Shown here: positions 15,879 to 25,003 of the stretch, in pieces
Layout: every line of letters starts with the position of its first letter
How positions within the stretch are numbered: position 1 is the stretch's first letter
Origin: Firmicutes bacterium UBA2598
GTDB lineage: Bacteria > Bacillota > PH28-bin88
Direction: 5' to 3'
NCBI GenBank assembly: GCA_002339345.1
Contig: DDKM01000018.1
Coordinates: 1 to 48,225, forward strand
DNA: 48,225 bases
Position numbers and translations under genes: made by a program
The notes under the pieces: generated by a model
Told to the model about the DNA's origin: nothing
Seen by the model: only the letters and a program-made list of their open reading frames with translations
Databases searched by the model: none

Positions 15879-16982
15879 CTACAGATAGCCAGTCAGAAGC
15901 ACATCCGGGCCTAACCGGCAAACCTGCAAATCCTTTACCCCGACGGCGTCCGCCATCACCTGCACACCATGCCCGCCAACGGGACCTGGTGCTTCCCGGC
16001 CGCCAGCTATTTTGGGGGCAATGTAAATCATTACCTTATCCACTATCCCGGCGGTCAGGCAAGCCCCGTGGACCTCCGCTCCACCCTCCACCAATATGCT
16101 GGTGATTCCTTTTTTGCCCATTAAATGCACTAAATTAATTAAATCCACCCTGGGGCCCTCACCGGGTACCTCCCAGACTTCCACACCCCTAGCAGCAAGT
16201 TGCCCTCTGATCCTATCCCTTTGACCAGAGGCACTGGCCAGGCATGCCACTACCGTTGGAACGACGGAAGCGGAAAGTACCACCTCGGCATCCAATGAGA
16301 TACGTAATGTGCTGTCCACAATCACCCGCAAGGGATTCTTCCCGTTCATCCCGGCCAACCGGGTAGTCAGCCGCGGGTTATCCGCCACCACCGTCCCAAC
16401 TCCCACCATAATGGCATCATACCTGTGGCGCAGTTGATGCACATGCTGACGGGCTTCCGGTCCGGTTACCCAGCGGGAGTCGCCGGTCCTGGTGGCGATC
16501 CGGCCATCCAGGGTCATGGCCGCTTTCATTACCACATAGGGTAGTCCTGTCGAAATGTATTTGCAAAAAACCTCATTTAACCGGCGGGCCTGATCTGCCA
16601 ACACTCCACATTCAGTTTGAATGCCGGCGGTACGAAGCCTTTCCAATCCGCGTCCCGCCACCAGCGGGTTGGGATCCTCCATGGCGGCCACCACCCTGGC
16701 CACTCCTGCCTGGATAATCGCCTCGGTGCACGGTGGTGTTCGCCCATGGTGACAACATGGTTCCAGGTTTACATACAGTGTGGCCCCCCTGGCCATTGGA
16801 CCGGCAGCCTGTAGGGCATGAATCTCCGCATGGGGGGTGCCTGCCCTCCGATGAAAACCTTCTCCCACAACCTGGCCATCCCGCACCAGTACTGCCCCCA
16901 CCATTGGGTTGGGACTGGTCCATCCCATTCCCCTGGCCGCCAGGTCCAGGGCCTGCTGCATATATTGTTCATCCAAATTCAA
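15879..16982 (-). CDS. ribD: Bifunctional riboflavin deaminase-reductase RibD
   Basis: The product (367 residues from the TTG at 16982) has an N-terminal cytidine-deaminase-type domain with HAEIHALQAAG (about 49-59) and the zinc site PCCHHGRTPPCTEAII (about 74-89). The C-terminal reductase domain shows GRIATRTGDSRWVTG near 163 and VEGGAEVHGA near 290. It carries out the second and third steps after GTP opening. A reading from 17177 would give 65 more residues but would translate the FMN riboswitch and the terminator; AGGTG six bases before the TTG supports the short form, which is the normal family length. Confidence 0.95.
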   Translation of the reverse strand: MNLDEQYMQQALDLAARGMGWTSPNPMVGAVLVRDGQVVGEGFHRRAGTPHAEIHALQAAGPMARGATLYVNLEPCCHHGRTPPCTEAIIQAGVARVVAAMEDPNPLVAGRGLERLRTAGIQTECGVLADQARRLNEVFCKYISTGLPYVVMKAAMTLDGRIATRTGDSRWVTGPEARQHVHQLRHRYDAIMVGVGTVVADNPRLTTRLAGMNGKNPLRVIVDSTLRISLDAEVVLSASVVPTVVACLASASGQRDRIRGQLAARGVEVWEVPGEGPRVDLINLVHLMGKKGITSILVEGGAEVHGACLTAGIVDKVMIYIAPKIAGGREAPGPVGGHGVQVMADAVGVKDLQVCRLGPDVLLTGYL

Positions 16983-17003
16983 TGTGCTCACCTGCCTGTC
17001 CAA

Positions 17004-17039
17004 CAAAAAACGTATTTCCCGTTCCTCCGGAAAATACGT
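17004..17039 (-). terminator. Expression-platform terminator of the FMN riboswitch
   Basis: On the minus strand ACGTATTTTCCG (17039-17028) pairs with CGGGAAATACGT (17021-17010), with a six-base loop and then TTTTTTG. It lies between the aptamer and ribD, so FMN binding most likely controls transcription termination. Confidence 0.85.
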
Positions 17040-17082
17040 CAAAATGACCGGCATTGCCCAAACAATGCTGCCCATAGACTCC

Positions 17083-17191
17083 CCTTCTCCCATCCAGACT
17101 ATCACTGTCGGCCCCGGATTTACACCGGGTCTGCCCTGTACGGGCTCGCGGGCTATACCGCCGGTAAGGATTTGCACCTATCCCCGAAGGA
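17083..17191 (-). ncRNA. FMN riboswitch (RFN element)
   Basis: Read on the minus strand, the conserved blocks appear in order: GGGGATAGGTGCAAATCC, ACCGGCGGTATAGCCCGCGA, GACCCGGTGTAAATCCGGGG, CCGACAGTGATAGTCTGGAT and GGGAGAAGG. These are the core blocks of the RFN aptamer that senses flavin mononucleotide. It follows a consensus promoter by about 30 bases and precedes a terminator and ribD, so high FMN should switch the operon off. Confidence 0.97.
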
Positions 17192-17223
17192 ACTTGTATA
17201 TGCAGTTAGAAGTACTAGTTGTG

Positions 17224-17252
17224 ATTATATGACAGGCCCCGTTTTCTGTCAA
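17224..17252 (-). promoter_or_regulatory. Consensus sigma-A promoter of the rib operon
   Basis: TTGACA and TATAAT with a 17-base spacer, a perfect match, end about 30 bases before the aptamer. The -35 overlaps the stop of the HDAC-like gene. TGACAG and CTGTCA form an inverted repeat across the spacer. Confidence 0.9.
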
Positions 17253-18301
17253 GGCAACAGCTTCCAATAAGCTCCCAGCTGATTCTTGGCCGCATCCACC
17301 CGCTCCCGGGCTATAGCTAGAAACTCTCCCTTGGGCGGATCCACCGGCTCTTTCAGCTGGATATCCAAGCCAAACATACGGGAAATGACCGAAGCCACGG
17401 CATAGCCAATTACATCCAGGTTGTAGCCACCTTCCAAAACCATGACAACCTTCCCGTTGCAGCAACGGGCAGCAATATCCATGACCATTTCCGCCATCTG
17501 GCCGTACCCGCGGGAGGTCAACTGCAGTCCGGCAAGGGGATCAGCGTGGTGGCCATCAAATCCGGCGGACACCAGGACTAGCTGGGGCACAAACTCCAGG
17601 GCAATGGGTTCCACCACCTGCTTAAAAAGATAGTAGTAGGCCCTATCCCCGCTGCCCCTGGGCATGGGCAAGTTGACGGTGTAGCCCTTACCGGCCCCCA
17701 TCCCCACCTCCTGCAGGGCACCTGTACCAGGATAAAGCGGACTCTGATGGGCGGAAATGAACAGTACACCTGGATCATCCTCAAAGACAACCTGGGTACC
17801 GTTGCCGTGATGCACATCCCAGTCCAGGATGAGGATGCGCTCCAGCCCGAAGTGCTCCCTGGCGTGTGCCGCTGCAATAGCTACATTGTTAAATAGACAA
17901 AACCCCATGGCCCGATGGGGCTCTGCATGGTGCCCGGGAGGACGCACCAGGGCAAAGGCACTGTCCAAGTCGCCCTGCATCACCTCATCCACCGCCCGTA
18001 CCGTACCCCCCGCCGCCATTAGGGCCACCCGATAAGATTGGGGTGCAATGATGGTATCGGCGTCCCACATCCCTCCGCCCCTTACGGCCATATCCCTCAC
18101 CGCCCGGATGTATTCAGGGTGATGCACCTTTGCCAGCAGGTTCAAATCAACCTCCTGGGGAGGAATTAAGGTTAGCCGGTCCAACAAACCCTCTTCCGCA
18201 AGCACTGCCAAGATTGCCTGTAACCTTTCCTTCCTTTCGGGATGCCCGCCGGTCTCATGTTGCAGGAAAACCGGATCACTTACCAGCCCGACCCTGGCCA
18301 A
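17249..18301 (-). CDS. Histone deacetylase family protein (AcuC/HDAC class)
   Basis: The 350-residue protein has the arginase/deacetylase fold motifs: HETGGHPERKERLQAI (about 15-30), RPPGHHAEPHRAMGFCLFNN (about 119-138) with the catalytic His pair, DWDVHHGNGTQ (about 161-171) carrying the zinc ligands, and SAGFDGHHADPLAG near 247. Bacterial members remove acetyl groups from acetyl-CoA synthetase (AcuC) or from small acetylated amines. The TTG at 18301 has GGGGGTG seven bases upstream. It sits between rpe and the rib operon with no acs or acu gene nearby, so the substrate cannot be inferred from context. Confidence 0.92.
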   Translation of the reverse strand: MARVGLVSDPVFLQHETGGHPERKERLQAILAVLAEEGLLDRLTLIPPQEVDLNLLAKVHHPEYIRAVRDMAVRGGGMWDADTIIAPQSYRVALMAAGGTVRAVDEVMQGDLDSAFALVRPPGHHAEPHRAMGFCLFNNVAIAAAHAREHFGLERILILDWDVHHGNGTQVVFEDDPGVLFISAHQSPLYPGTGALQEVGMGAGKGYTVNLPMPRGSGDRAYYYLFKQVVEPIALEFVPQLVLVSAGFDGHHADPLAGLQLTSRGYGQMAEMVMDIAARCCNGKVVMVLEGGYNLDVIGYAVASVISRMFGLDIQLKEPVDPPKGEFLAIARERVDAAKNQLGAYWKLLP

Positions 18302-18320
18302 TATCTACACCCCCTGCCAG

Positions 18321-18968
18321 TCAAAAATTGCGCAATGCGGTGATAGCTTTTGCCAAATCCGCCTCTCCAAATACCGATGTGCCCGCCACCAGCACATCCG
18401 CTCCCGCAGCCACCGCTGCCGGAGCTGTCTCCACTGTAATACCGCCATCCACCTGGATCAATGTCTGTAAGCCCATTGTTTCAATCATCTGCCTCAGTTT
18501 TTGGATTTTGGTCACTATAAAGGGTAAAAACCGCTGACCACCGAAGCCGGGGTTAACGCTCATTAGCAATACCAGGTCCACTTCAGCCAAAACATATTGG
18601 ACCATTTCCAGGGGAGTATGGGGATTTAGCGCCACCCCTGCTTTGATTCCCATGGCGCGAATGGACTGAATGGTCCGGTGCAGGTGAACACAGGCTTCGG
18701 CATGTATGGTAATGATATCCGCTCCGGCTTCGCCGAAGGATGCCAGATGCCGGTCGGGCTCAATAATCATCAGGTGCACATCAAAGGGGATGGTGGCGTA
18801 ATAGCGCAGTGCCCTGACTACTCCTGGACCGATGGTGATGTTGGGCACAAAATGGCCGTCCATGACATCCAGGTGCAGCCAATCTGCTCCAGCTGCCTGT
18901 GCCGCTGCTGTAGCTTCACCCAGGCGGCCAAAATCAGCCGCCAGCAGGGAAGGGGCGATCTTATGCAC
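18321..18968 (-). CDS. rpe: Ribulose-phosphate 3-epimerase
   Basis: This 215-residue TIM-barrel enzyme interconverts ribulose 5-phosphate and xylulose 5-phosphate. It starts MHKIAPSLLAADFGRLG and shows WLHLDVMDGHFVPNITIGP (about 31-49) with a metal-binding His and Asp, VHLMI near 65, MSVNPGFGGQRF near 136 and VDGGITVETAP near 174. The GTG at 18968 has AAAGGAG upstream. It directly follows rsgA (one base between rpe start and rsgA stop), the usual prkC-rsgA-rpe order of Firmicutes. Confidence 0.97.
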   Translation of the reverse strand: MHKIAPSLLAADFGRLGEATAAAQAAGADWLHLDVMDGHFVPNITIGPGVVRALRYYATIPFDVHLMIIEPDRHLASFGEAGADIITIHAEACVHLHRTIQSIRAMGIKAGVALNPHTPLEMVQYVLAEVDLVLLMSVNPGFGGQRFLPFIVTKIQKLRQMIETMGLQTLIQVDGGITVETAPAAVAAGADVLVAGTSVFGEADLAKAITALRNF

Positions 18969-18969
18969 G

Positions 18970-19848
18970 TTAGTAACTCCTTTCCCTGTTGATAATTTCC
19001 TGGAGAAAGGTTATGTAGTGGTCATACCGGATGGAATTGATGGAACCGTCAGCAACCGCCTGCCGGACAGCACACTGGGGTTCCTGCCAGTGTAAGCAAG
19101 TGGAAAAACGGCAAGCACCCAGCAGCTTTTCCATTTCCGGGAAAAAGGCTGCCAGTTCCTCCCTGCGTAATTCCAGTGGCATTATCAAACGGCTGAAACC
19201 AGGGGAATCCGCCACCAGACCGCCAGATTTCAGGGGTAATAATTCAACATGGCGGGTGGTATGCTTTCCCCTAAGGCCCTTGGAACTGATCTCCCCAGTT
19301 TTAAGGGACAGTCCGGGCTGTACAGCATTAAGCAATGATGACTTACCCACCCCCGAGGGACCGGCAAAGATGGAGACCTTTCCCGCTAAAAGGGATCTCA
19401 AATCGTCAATTCCATAGCCCTTCTTGGTACTGGCCGTAATACTCCGGTACCCCAGATCCCGGTATTGGCTGATGAGATGTTCCCGCTCTCCTGGGCTGAT
19501 CAGATCAACCTTGTTCCAGCAAATCACCACCGCCAGGTAAGCTGTTTCTGCCTGGACCAGCAAGCGGTCCAGCAGCTCCAGGTCAGGCTCAGGGTTGGTA
19601 ACGGCGGCAACGATCACCACCTGATCTACATTGGCTACCGGCGGCCGCACCAACCGGTTGGTCCGGGGCAGTACATGCTGGATCACTCCCTTGCCCTTAC
19701 TTGTTTCGGTGATTTCTACCCGGTCGCCGGGAAGGAATTCCTGATCCTTGATCCGGTAATGCCCTCGCAAGGAACACTCCACAATCCCGGTATCGGTATG
19801 AACATAGTAGAACCCGCTATACCCCTTTAATATGATACCCTGTAGCAT
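18970..19848 (-). CDS. rsgA: Ribosome small subunit-dependent GTPase A
   Basis: RsgA (YloQ) is a circularly permuted GTPase acting in late 30S maturation. The 292-residue protein has an N-terminal OB fold (MLQGIILKGYSGFYYV), then the G4 motif CWNKVDLI (about 109-116), the P-loop GPSGVGKSSLLN (about 166-177) and the G3 element DSPGFS near 215. A C-terminal zinc finger CRFSTCLHWQEPQC lies near 251-264. ATG at 19848 has AGGGG five bases upstream; an in-frame GTG at 19854 lies too close to that site. It follows prkC with a gap under ten bases. Confidence 0.96.
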   Translation of the reverse strand: MLQGIILKGYSGFYYVHTDTGIVECSLRGHYRIKDQEFLPGDRVEITETSKGKGVIQHVLPRTNRLVRPPVANVDQVVIVAAVTNPEPDLELLDRLLVQAETAYLAVVICWNKVDLISPGEREHLISQYRDLGYRSITASTKKGYGIDDLRSLLAGKVSIFAGPSGVGKSSLLNAVQPGLSLKTGEISSKGLRGKHTTRHVELLPLKSGGLVADSPGFSRLIMPLELRREELAAFFPEMEKLLGACRFSTCLHWQEPQCAVRQAVADGSINSIRYDHYITFLQEIINRERSY

Positions 19849-19856
19849 ATACACCC

Positions 19857-21677
19857 CTACGGCAAAGAGTATTCGTAGTATAACTGACCGTCCAGGTAAA
19901 CCTGCACCTTTCCGGTGCCGAAATAGGGTACCCGTACAGATAGGTTTTCCCCTGGCGGGTGGGTACGCCTATATTCTTCATGAGTACCCTTGGCGTCCAC
20001 CACCACAATGCGTACTTCATGTTCCCGGCCATCCGCCGGCACCGTCATTTTGACAACGGCCCCCTGGGCCAGCGGGCCAGGCCCCTTGCTGACCACCAAC
20101 CGCACACCGGAACCCTGCATAATTGGCTCACCCGCCGGTACGCTCTGACCGCTGACCTGACCGGAAAAGTAGAGGTTACTGTCAGTATAGGTAATGTCTT
20201 CCGGCACCAGACGGGCTTCCTCCAACACCACCCGTGCCTCCTCCATACTGAGGCCGATTAGGTTTGGCATTGGCACCAGTTGGGCCGGCGGGCCGGCACT
20301 GATTGTCAACCGGACCATTGTCCCTTTAGGCTGCCTCGTGTCACCAGCAGGATCCTGGGAAACAACCCTTCCTTCGGGGATGTCTGGATGGTTAACCATC
20401 TCCACATTGGGATCTACAGCAAATCCTTCATTAGTTAAGCGCAACCTGGCAACCCTTTCGGGATCGCCGGTTACATCGGGTAGCAAGCGCATTTCTGGCC
20501 CCAGGCTGATGTCAACCCCTACGATACGCCCCTTTTTGATTACCTTGTTTGGTTCTTCGCTCTGGGAAACCACACTGCCTTCAGGGATGGTCGGATGAAA
20601 CCGCCGCTCATCCACACGCATTTTCAATCCTGCCCCTTCCAGCATCTGTTGGGCCCTGGTTTCGGTTTCCCCCACCAGCATGGGAACCCTTGTTTCACCC
20701 ACCACCAGCCAACTGTCCAGTAGCATCCAAAGTCCGTAACCCATTAAAACCGCCAGGGCAGCTATCAGCACCGTCCCTAATGGGCGCAGCCTCCGCCGGT
20801 TGTTTCGCCGATGTTTGCCATTAGCCGCCATCTGTTCATCCTCCAACTCCTCAAGATCCAGGCCCAACCTGACTTTTTCCAGGTCAGTCCACATCTGACG
20901 GGCGGACCCGTAACGCTCCTCCCGATCCTTGGCCATGGCCTTGGTCACAACCCGTGCCAGGGCTGCGGGAACCTTAGGTTTGAGTTCCCTTAAAGGACGC
21001 GGTTTTTCCTGCAGGTGCTTTACGGCCACCCCGATGGGCGAATCCCCTGTGAAGGGTGTTTGACCGGACAGCATCTCGTATAATACAACACCGATGGAGT
21101 ACACATCAGACTGGTTGGAGAGGACTTCCCCCTTGGCTTGTTCCGGTGAAAGGTAATGGGCCGTCCCGATCACCGAGGAATCATAGGTGAGGGTGGCCCC
21201 GGTAGTGGCCAGAGCGATGCCGAAATCAGTAACCTTTACTCGTCCATCCTTGGTGATTAAAATATTTTGCGGTTTGATATCCCTGTGTATGATTCGGTGT
21301 TGATGGGCATGCTCCAAGGCTTCACAGATTTGCTGGGTAATATGCACCGCCAACTCCATTGGCATGGGGGCCGCTTCCACGATGAGATCCTTCAGGGTTT
21401 TACCTTCCACATACTCCATGACCAGGTAGTGTAAGTCTTCCTCCCTCCCCACATCGTAAATACTGACAATGTGCGGGTGGGATAAACTGGCCACCGCCTG
21501 GGCTTCTCGCCGGAAACGCCTGATAAACTCCTGATCATGGGCATATTGTTCACGGAGCACCTTGATGGTTACCGTCCGGTTGAGAAGGAGGTCCTTGCCC
21601 CGGTATACCAGGGCCATACCTCCCCCACCGAGTTTCTCTTCAACCTGGTAACGCCCGCCCAAAATCCTGCCGACCAC
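19857..21677 (-). CDS. prkC: PASTA-domain Ser/Thr protein kinase PrkC
   Basis: The 606-residue kinase has a cytoplasmic Hanks domain (about 1-262) with the glycine loop GGGGMALVY (about 17-25), catalytic lysine in VTIKVL, HRDIKPQN (about 131-138), DFG at about 151-153 and SVIGTAHYLSPEQ. It has one membrane helix near 300-323 and three extracellular PASTA repeats at about 328-393, 397-463 and 468-535, followed by a beta-rich tail. PASTA repeats bind peptidoglycan fragments; in Bacillus the kinase triggers spore germination by muropeptides. GTG at 21677 is preferred to TTG at 21692 because GGGGGGTGA precedes it. The cognate phosphatase gene is just upstream. Confidence 0.95.
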   Translation of the reverse strand: MVGRILGGRYQVEEKLGGGGMALVYRGKDLLLNRTVTIKVLREQYAHDQEFIRRFRREAQAVASLSHPHIVSIYDVGREEDLHYLVMEYVEGKTLKDLIVEAAPMPMELAVHITQQICEALEHAHQHRIIHRDIKPQNILITKDGRVKVTDFGIALATTGATLTYDSSVIGTAHYLSPEQAKGEVLSNQSDVYSIGVVLYEMLSGQTPFTGDSPIGVAVKHLQEKPRPLRELKPKVPAALARVVTKAMAKDREERYGSARQMWTDLEKVRLGLDLEELEDEQMAANGKHRRNNRRRLRPLGTVLIAALAVLMGYGLWMLLDSWLVVGETRVPMLVGETETRAQQMLEGAGLKMRVDERRFHPTIPEGSVVSQSEEPNKVIKKGRIVGVDISLGPEMRLLPDVTGDPERVARLRLTNEGFAVDPNVEMVNHPDIPEGRVVSQDPAGDTRQPKGTMVRLTISAGPPAQLVPMPNLIGLSMEEARVVLEEARLVPEDITYTDSNLYFSGQVSGQSVPAGEPIMQGSGVRLVVSKGPGPLAQGAVVKMTVPADGREHEVRIVVVDAKGTHEEYRRTHPPGENLSVRVPYFGTGKVQVYLDGQLYYEYSLP

Positions 21678-21700
21678 TAATTCACCCCCCAACCAAAAAA

Positions 21701-22408
21701 CTAAATTCGCGCCAGCAAGGCGGTAATGTTGTCCCGCCCACCCCTCTGCAGCGCCAAATTAACCAGGGACTGCAGGGCACCAGACATGCTGTCCGCTGTA
21801 TAAACCAATTTAGCCATCTCCAATGCCGTAACCTCACTGGACAAGCCGTCGGTACATAATAGCAAATAATCACCAGGGCTTAAGCTGACCGTCATCATTT
21901 CTACATCTACGTGTCCATCCACCCCGACCGCCCGTGTCAACATATTACGTTTTGGATGAATCAGGGCTTCGTCCGGTGTCAGTGATCCCTGTGTAACTAG
22001 TTCCGCCACCAGGGAGTGGTCTGTGGTGAGACAGGTCACCTCTCCCTGCCGGAACAAGTAAGCTCTGCTGTCGCCCACATGGGCAATATGGGCCATACCC
22101 GCCCTCACCAGAACGGCAGTCATGGTTGTACCCATACCCGCCAGCACCGCTTGTTGCCTGGCCTGTTCAAAAACTGCTCTGTTGGCCTGCTGAAAGGCAT
22201 GTAAAAGCATCCCGGGAACATCGGGATAATTATGCTGACGGATAAACTTGAGTAGTTCCGTGATGGCCAATTGGCTGGCTAACTCACCGGCCTGGTGGCC
22301 CCCCATCCCATCCGCCACGGCCAGAACCCCGTTTACTGTATCAATAACAAAGGCATCCTCGTTCTTACGCCTGACCAAGCCGATGTGGGACAGCCCTTCT
22401 GCCAGCAT
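21701..22408 (-). CDS. stp: PP2C-type Ser/Thr phosphatase, Stp1/PrpC family
   Basis: This 235-residue metal-dependent phosphatase reverses PrkC phosphorylation. Visible motifs are SHIGLVRRKNEDAF (about 6-19), VADGMGGHQAGELAS (about 29-43), HVGDSRAYLFR near 110, TDHSL near 126, CTDGLSSEV near 183, and GGRDNITALLARI at the end. These supply the acidic residues for the Mn/Mg centre. The ATG at 22408 has AAGGGGG upstream and matches the family N terminus; the reading from 22549 lies inside rlmN and is rejected. The gene overlaps the rlmN 3' end by 44 bp. Confidence 0.95.
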   Translation of the reverse strand: MLAEGLSHIGLVRRKNEDAFVIDTVNGVLAVADGMGGHQAGELASQLAITELLKFIRQHNYPDVPGMLLHAFQQANRAVFEQARQQAVLAGMGTTMTAVLVRAGMAHIAHVGDSRAYLFRQGEVTCLTTDHSLVAELVTQGSLTPDEALIHPKRNMLTRAVGVDGHVDVEMMTVSLSPGDYLLLCTDGLSSEVTALEMAKLVYTADSMSGALQSLVNLALQRGGRDNITALLARI

Positions 22409-23498
22409 TTTTAACCCCCTTCTCCCCCGCCTGTTCCGTCGTGCCTGCCAGCACGCGCCGCCGCAGTTGTCCACAAGCAGCCTGAATATCCCCGCCCATT
22501 TCTTCCCGGATGGAGACCTCCGTCCCATACTTAAGCAAGTAACTGGCAAATTCCTGCACCTGGCCCCGGGGAGAAGGACGCAAACCAGCCCCGGCCACCG
22601 GATTAAGAGGGATTAGGTTGATGTTCACCTTCATCCCAGCAACCAGTTCTGCCAGCTGCCGGGCATGGACCATGGAATCATTCACACCCCTGGCCAAAGC
22701 ATACTCAAAGGTGATACGCCGACCAGTCTGCCAGATATAATCACGGCAAGCCGCCATCAGTTCAACCAGGGGGTATTTGCGGTTGATGGGCATCAGCCGA
22801 TCCCGCAAGTGATCATTGGGAGCATGCAGGGAAACGGCCAATACAATGGGAAGTCTTTCCCCGGCGAGGCGGCGGATTTCGGGTACCAGTCCACAGGTGG
22901 AAAGGGTAATGCGCCGATAGCTAATACCCAGCCCGTTTTCATCATTTAAAATATGGATGGATTTCAGCACCGCCTGGTAGTTTAATAGGGGTTCGCCCAT
23001 GCCCATGTACACCACATTGGATATTCGGTAACCAGAGACCGCTACTAGCTTTTGCCCCGCCAAAACCTGGCTGATGATCTCGCCGGTGGTGAGGTTACGT
23101 CGGAACCCTCCCATGCCCGTTGCACAAAAAAGGCACCCCATGGCACAACCGGCCTGGGTGGAAAGGCAAAGGGTGATGCGATCCCGGCTGTCCCTACCCA
23201 GGTACTCCATCACCACCATTTCCACCATTTCTCCATCGGGCAGTTTCAGGACCATTTTTCGGGTCCTGTTATCCCTTGAAGTTTCCAGGCCGACCACCGC
23301 CGGCACCCTGATCTCCGACTGCTGGGCAATCTGCCCTCGCAATTCCTTCGGCAGGTCGGTAATAACCTCAATACTGGCAATTCCACGATTATGCACCCAG
23401 CGGAAAAGCTGTCTGCCGCGGTACGGCGGATGTCCCATTTCTTGCAGCAGGTGTTCCATCTCCCGCCTGTCCAGTTGGCGCAGGTCCACCGTGGCCAA
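22365..23498 (-). CDS. rlmN: 23S rRNA (adenine(2503)-C(2))-methyltransferase RlmN
   Basis: A radical SAM enzyme that methylates A2503 of 23S rRNA and some tRNAs. The radical SAM motif is CAMGCLFC, near residue 120. MGMGEPLLNY and ISLSTCG-like (ITLSTCGLVPEI) segments follow. The methyl-carrying cysteine is in the C-terminal EEMGGDIQAACGQLR segment. I place the start at TTG 23498 (MATVDLRQLDRREM) because GGGGGTGG precedes it; GTG at 23522 is the alternative. Length is about 377. It lies after rsmB and overlaps stp, forming the rsmB-rlmN-stp-prkC-rsgA-rpe cluster. Confidence 0.95.
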   Translation of the reverse strand: MATVDLRQLDRREMEHLLQEMGHPPYRGRQLFRWVHNRGIASIEVITDLPKELRGQIAQQSEIRVPAVVGLETSRDNRTRKMVLKLPDGEMVEMVVMEYLGRDSRDRITLCLSTQAGCAMGCLFCATGMGGFRRNLTTGEIISQVLAGQKLVAVSGYRISNVVYMGMGEPLLNYQAVLKSIHILNDENGLGISYRRITLSTCGLVPEIRRLAGERLPIVLAVSLHAPNDHLRDRLMPINRKYPLVELMAACRDYIWQTGRRITFEYALARGVNDSMVHARQLAELVAGMKVNINLIPLNPVAGAGLRPSPRGQVQEFASYLLKYGTEVSIREEMGGDIQAACGQLRRRVLAGTTEQAGEKGVKNAGRRAVPHRLGQA

Positions 23499-23579
23499 GT
23501 ACCCACCCCCGTACTTATTCACCTTGCAAGTATTTTACCATTCCACATGTATTTATAAATCCCTCCTTGTCAGGAGGTA

Positions 23580-24932
23580 TTATCCCGCTTGTTTACGCAA
23601 GCGGGCGATGAAGAACCCGTCAGTACCGTGAATATGGGGCAGTAGCTGCAGGTATCCCTTCTGGGCCGTGACCAGATCCGACGGTGCCAGCACCATGGGC
23701 AGATATGGTGTTAAATCTTCCAGCGTCAGGTCCCTGTACTGTTCCATAAGCCAGGTCAGGTTTTGCCCGTTTTCTTCCGGTTCAATTGAACATGTGCTAT
23801 ACACCAGCACACCGCCAGGCCTGAGGGCCCGGTAGGCACCCTGCAGGATCTCCCGCTGCAGTTCCACCAGTTGCTGCAAGCGTTCCGGGTCTTTGCGCCA
23901 CCGGGCATCGGCTCGCCTGCGCAGTACTCCCGTTCCGGAACAAGGAGCGTCCACCAAAATATAATCAAATCCTGAAGGAAAGAGAACATCCGCCTGCCTG
24001 GCATCCCCCTTTTGCACATCCACACATGTAATCCCTAGTCGCATGACACTACCGCGTATCAATCCCAATTTGTGACTGTGGATGTCCAGGGCGGTGATCC
24101 GCCCCCTGTTTTCCATGAGCTGGGCAATGTGGGTTGTCTTGCTGCCGGGTGCCGCACAGGCATCCAAAACCAATGTACCAGGTGGTGGATTTAGCACATG
24201 GGCTACCAGCATGGACGCCTCATCCTGGGCAACCATCATTCCTTCCTGAAAAGGGGGCAACCGGTCAAGGCAATCCACACCCTTTAGAAAAAGCGCCTCG
24301 GGTGCCAACTGGCCAGACTCCGTTACCACCCCTAGGGTGGTTAGCAACTCCTCAAGATGGAGCTTGGTTGTTTTCAGTGTGTTTACCCGTACTACAGTGG
24401 GGGCTTGCTGATTATTGGCAATACATAACTCAATGGTCCCTGCCGTACCAAACCGCTGCAACCAGCGGCGCACCATCCACTCCGGGTGGGAATGACGCAG
24501 GGCAATGTGACGAACCGGATCGGATTCCAGCGGCGGAAAGATACCCGCCCCGTCCCTGGCGATATTGCGCAACACCCCGTTCACCAACCCGGCGGTACCC
24601 CTGTGACCAAATTTTTTAGCCAATTCGGTGGCCTCATTGCAGACCGCGGCAGGAGGAATCCGGTCCAGGTAAAGCAACTGATAGGCACCCAGCCGCAGGA
24701 TATTACGTATCCATGGTGTCAACTGTTTGAGGGGTCTGGTCAATTTTTGGGCAATTACCCAGTCCAGGGTACCCATTGACCTTACCGACCCATAAACCAG
24801 CTCTGTGGCTAAACCCCGGTCGGCTTTGTTCAAGCCGGAATGGCGTAAGCCCTTGTTCAATGCTAGATTTGCATAGGCCCCCTCCACCTCAATTTGGTAT
24901 AGGATTCGCAAAGCCATTTCCCTGGCACTCAT
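23580..24932 (-). CDS. rsmB: 16S rRNA (cytosine(967)-C(5))-methyltransferase RsmB
   Basis: The 450-residue protein has an N-terminal NusB-like domain (about 1-140: REMALRILYQIEVEGAYANL) and a C-terminal Rossmann methyltransferase. Its SAM site is DACAAPGSKTTHIAQ (about 257-271), and the catalytic motifs are DAPCSGTGVLRRR (about 326-338) and STCSIEPEEN (about 379-388), with two cysteines as in the m5C family. It modifies C967 of 16S rRNA. It is the first gene of the rlmN-stp-prkC cluster and follows the peptidase gene after a hairpin. Confidence 0.96.
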   Translation of the reverse strand: MSAREMALRILYQIEVEGAYANLALNKGLRHSGLNKADRGLATELVYGSVRSMGTLDWVIAQKLTRPLKQLTPWIRNILRLGAYQLLYLDRIPPAAVCNEATELAKKFGHRGTAGLVNGVLRNIARDGAGIFPPLESDPVRHIALRHSHPEWMVRRWLQRFGTAGTIELCIANNQQAPTVVRVNTLKTTKLHLEELLTTLGVVTESGQLAPEALFLKGVDCLDRLPPFQEGMMVAQDEASMLVAHVLNPPPGTLVLDACAAPGSKTTHIAQLMENRGRITALDIHSHKLGLIRGSVMRLGITCVDVQKGDARQADVLFPSGFDYILVDAPCSGTGVLRRRADARWRKDPERLQQLVELQREILQGAYRALRPGGVLVYSTCSIEPEENGQNLTWLMEQYRDLTLEDLTPYLPMVLAPSDLVTAQKGYLQLLPHIHGTDGFFIARLRKQAG

Positions 24933-24974
24933 GCCATCACCGATGGCGGGTCACCTCCGAAACAACATAATGAA

Positions 24975-24997
24975 CGGCAGGTAGCTACTACCTGCCG
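24975..24997. terminator. Hairpin after the membrane zinc peptidase gene
   Basis: CGGCAGGTAG, a CTA loop and CTACCTGCCG form a perfect ten-pair stem seven bases after the peptidase stop. The T content downstream on the minus strand is low, so termination may be partial. Confidence 0.55.
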
Positions 24998-25003
24998 GTT
25001 AGT

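Noticed and set aside
16983..17177. N-terminal extension of ribD in the same frame
   Set aside because: It would translate the FMN riboswitch and the terminator; the TTG at 16982 has a ribosome site and gives normal length.
22409..22549. N-terminal extension of the PP2C phosphatase
   Set aside because: This part lies within the rlmN coding region and does not resemble PP2C; ATG at 22408 has a strong ribosome site.
23524..23572. Nine-codon leader ORF and small hairpin before rlmN
   Set aside because: Spacing from GGAGG to the ATG is too long and the peptide shows no regulatory codon run.
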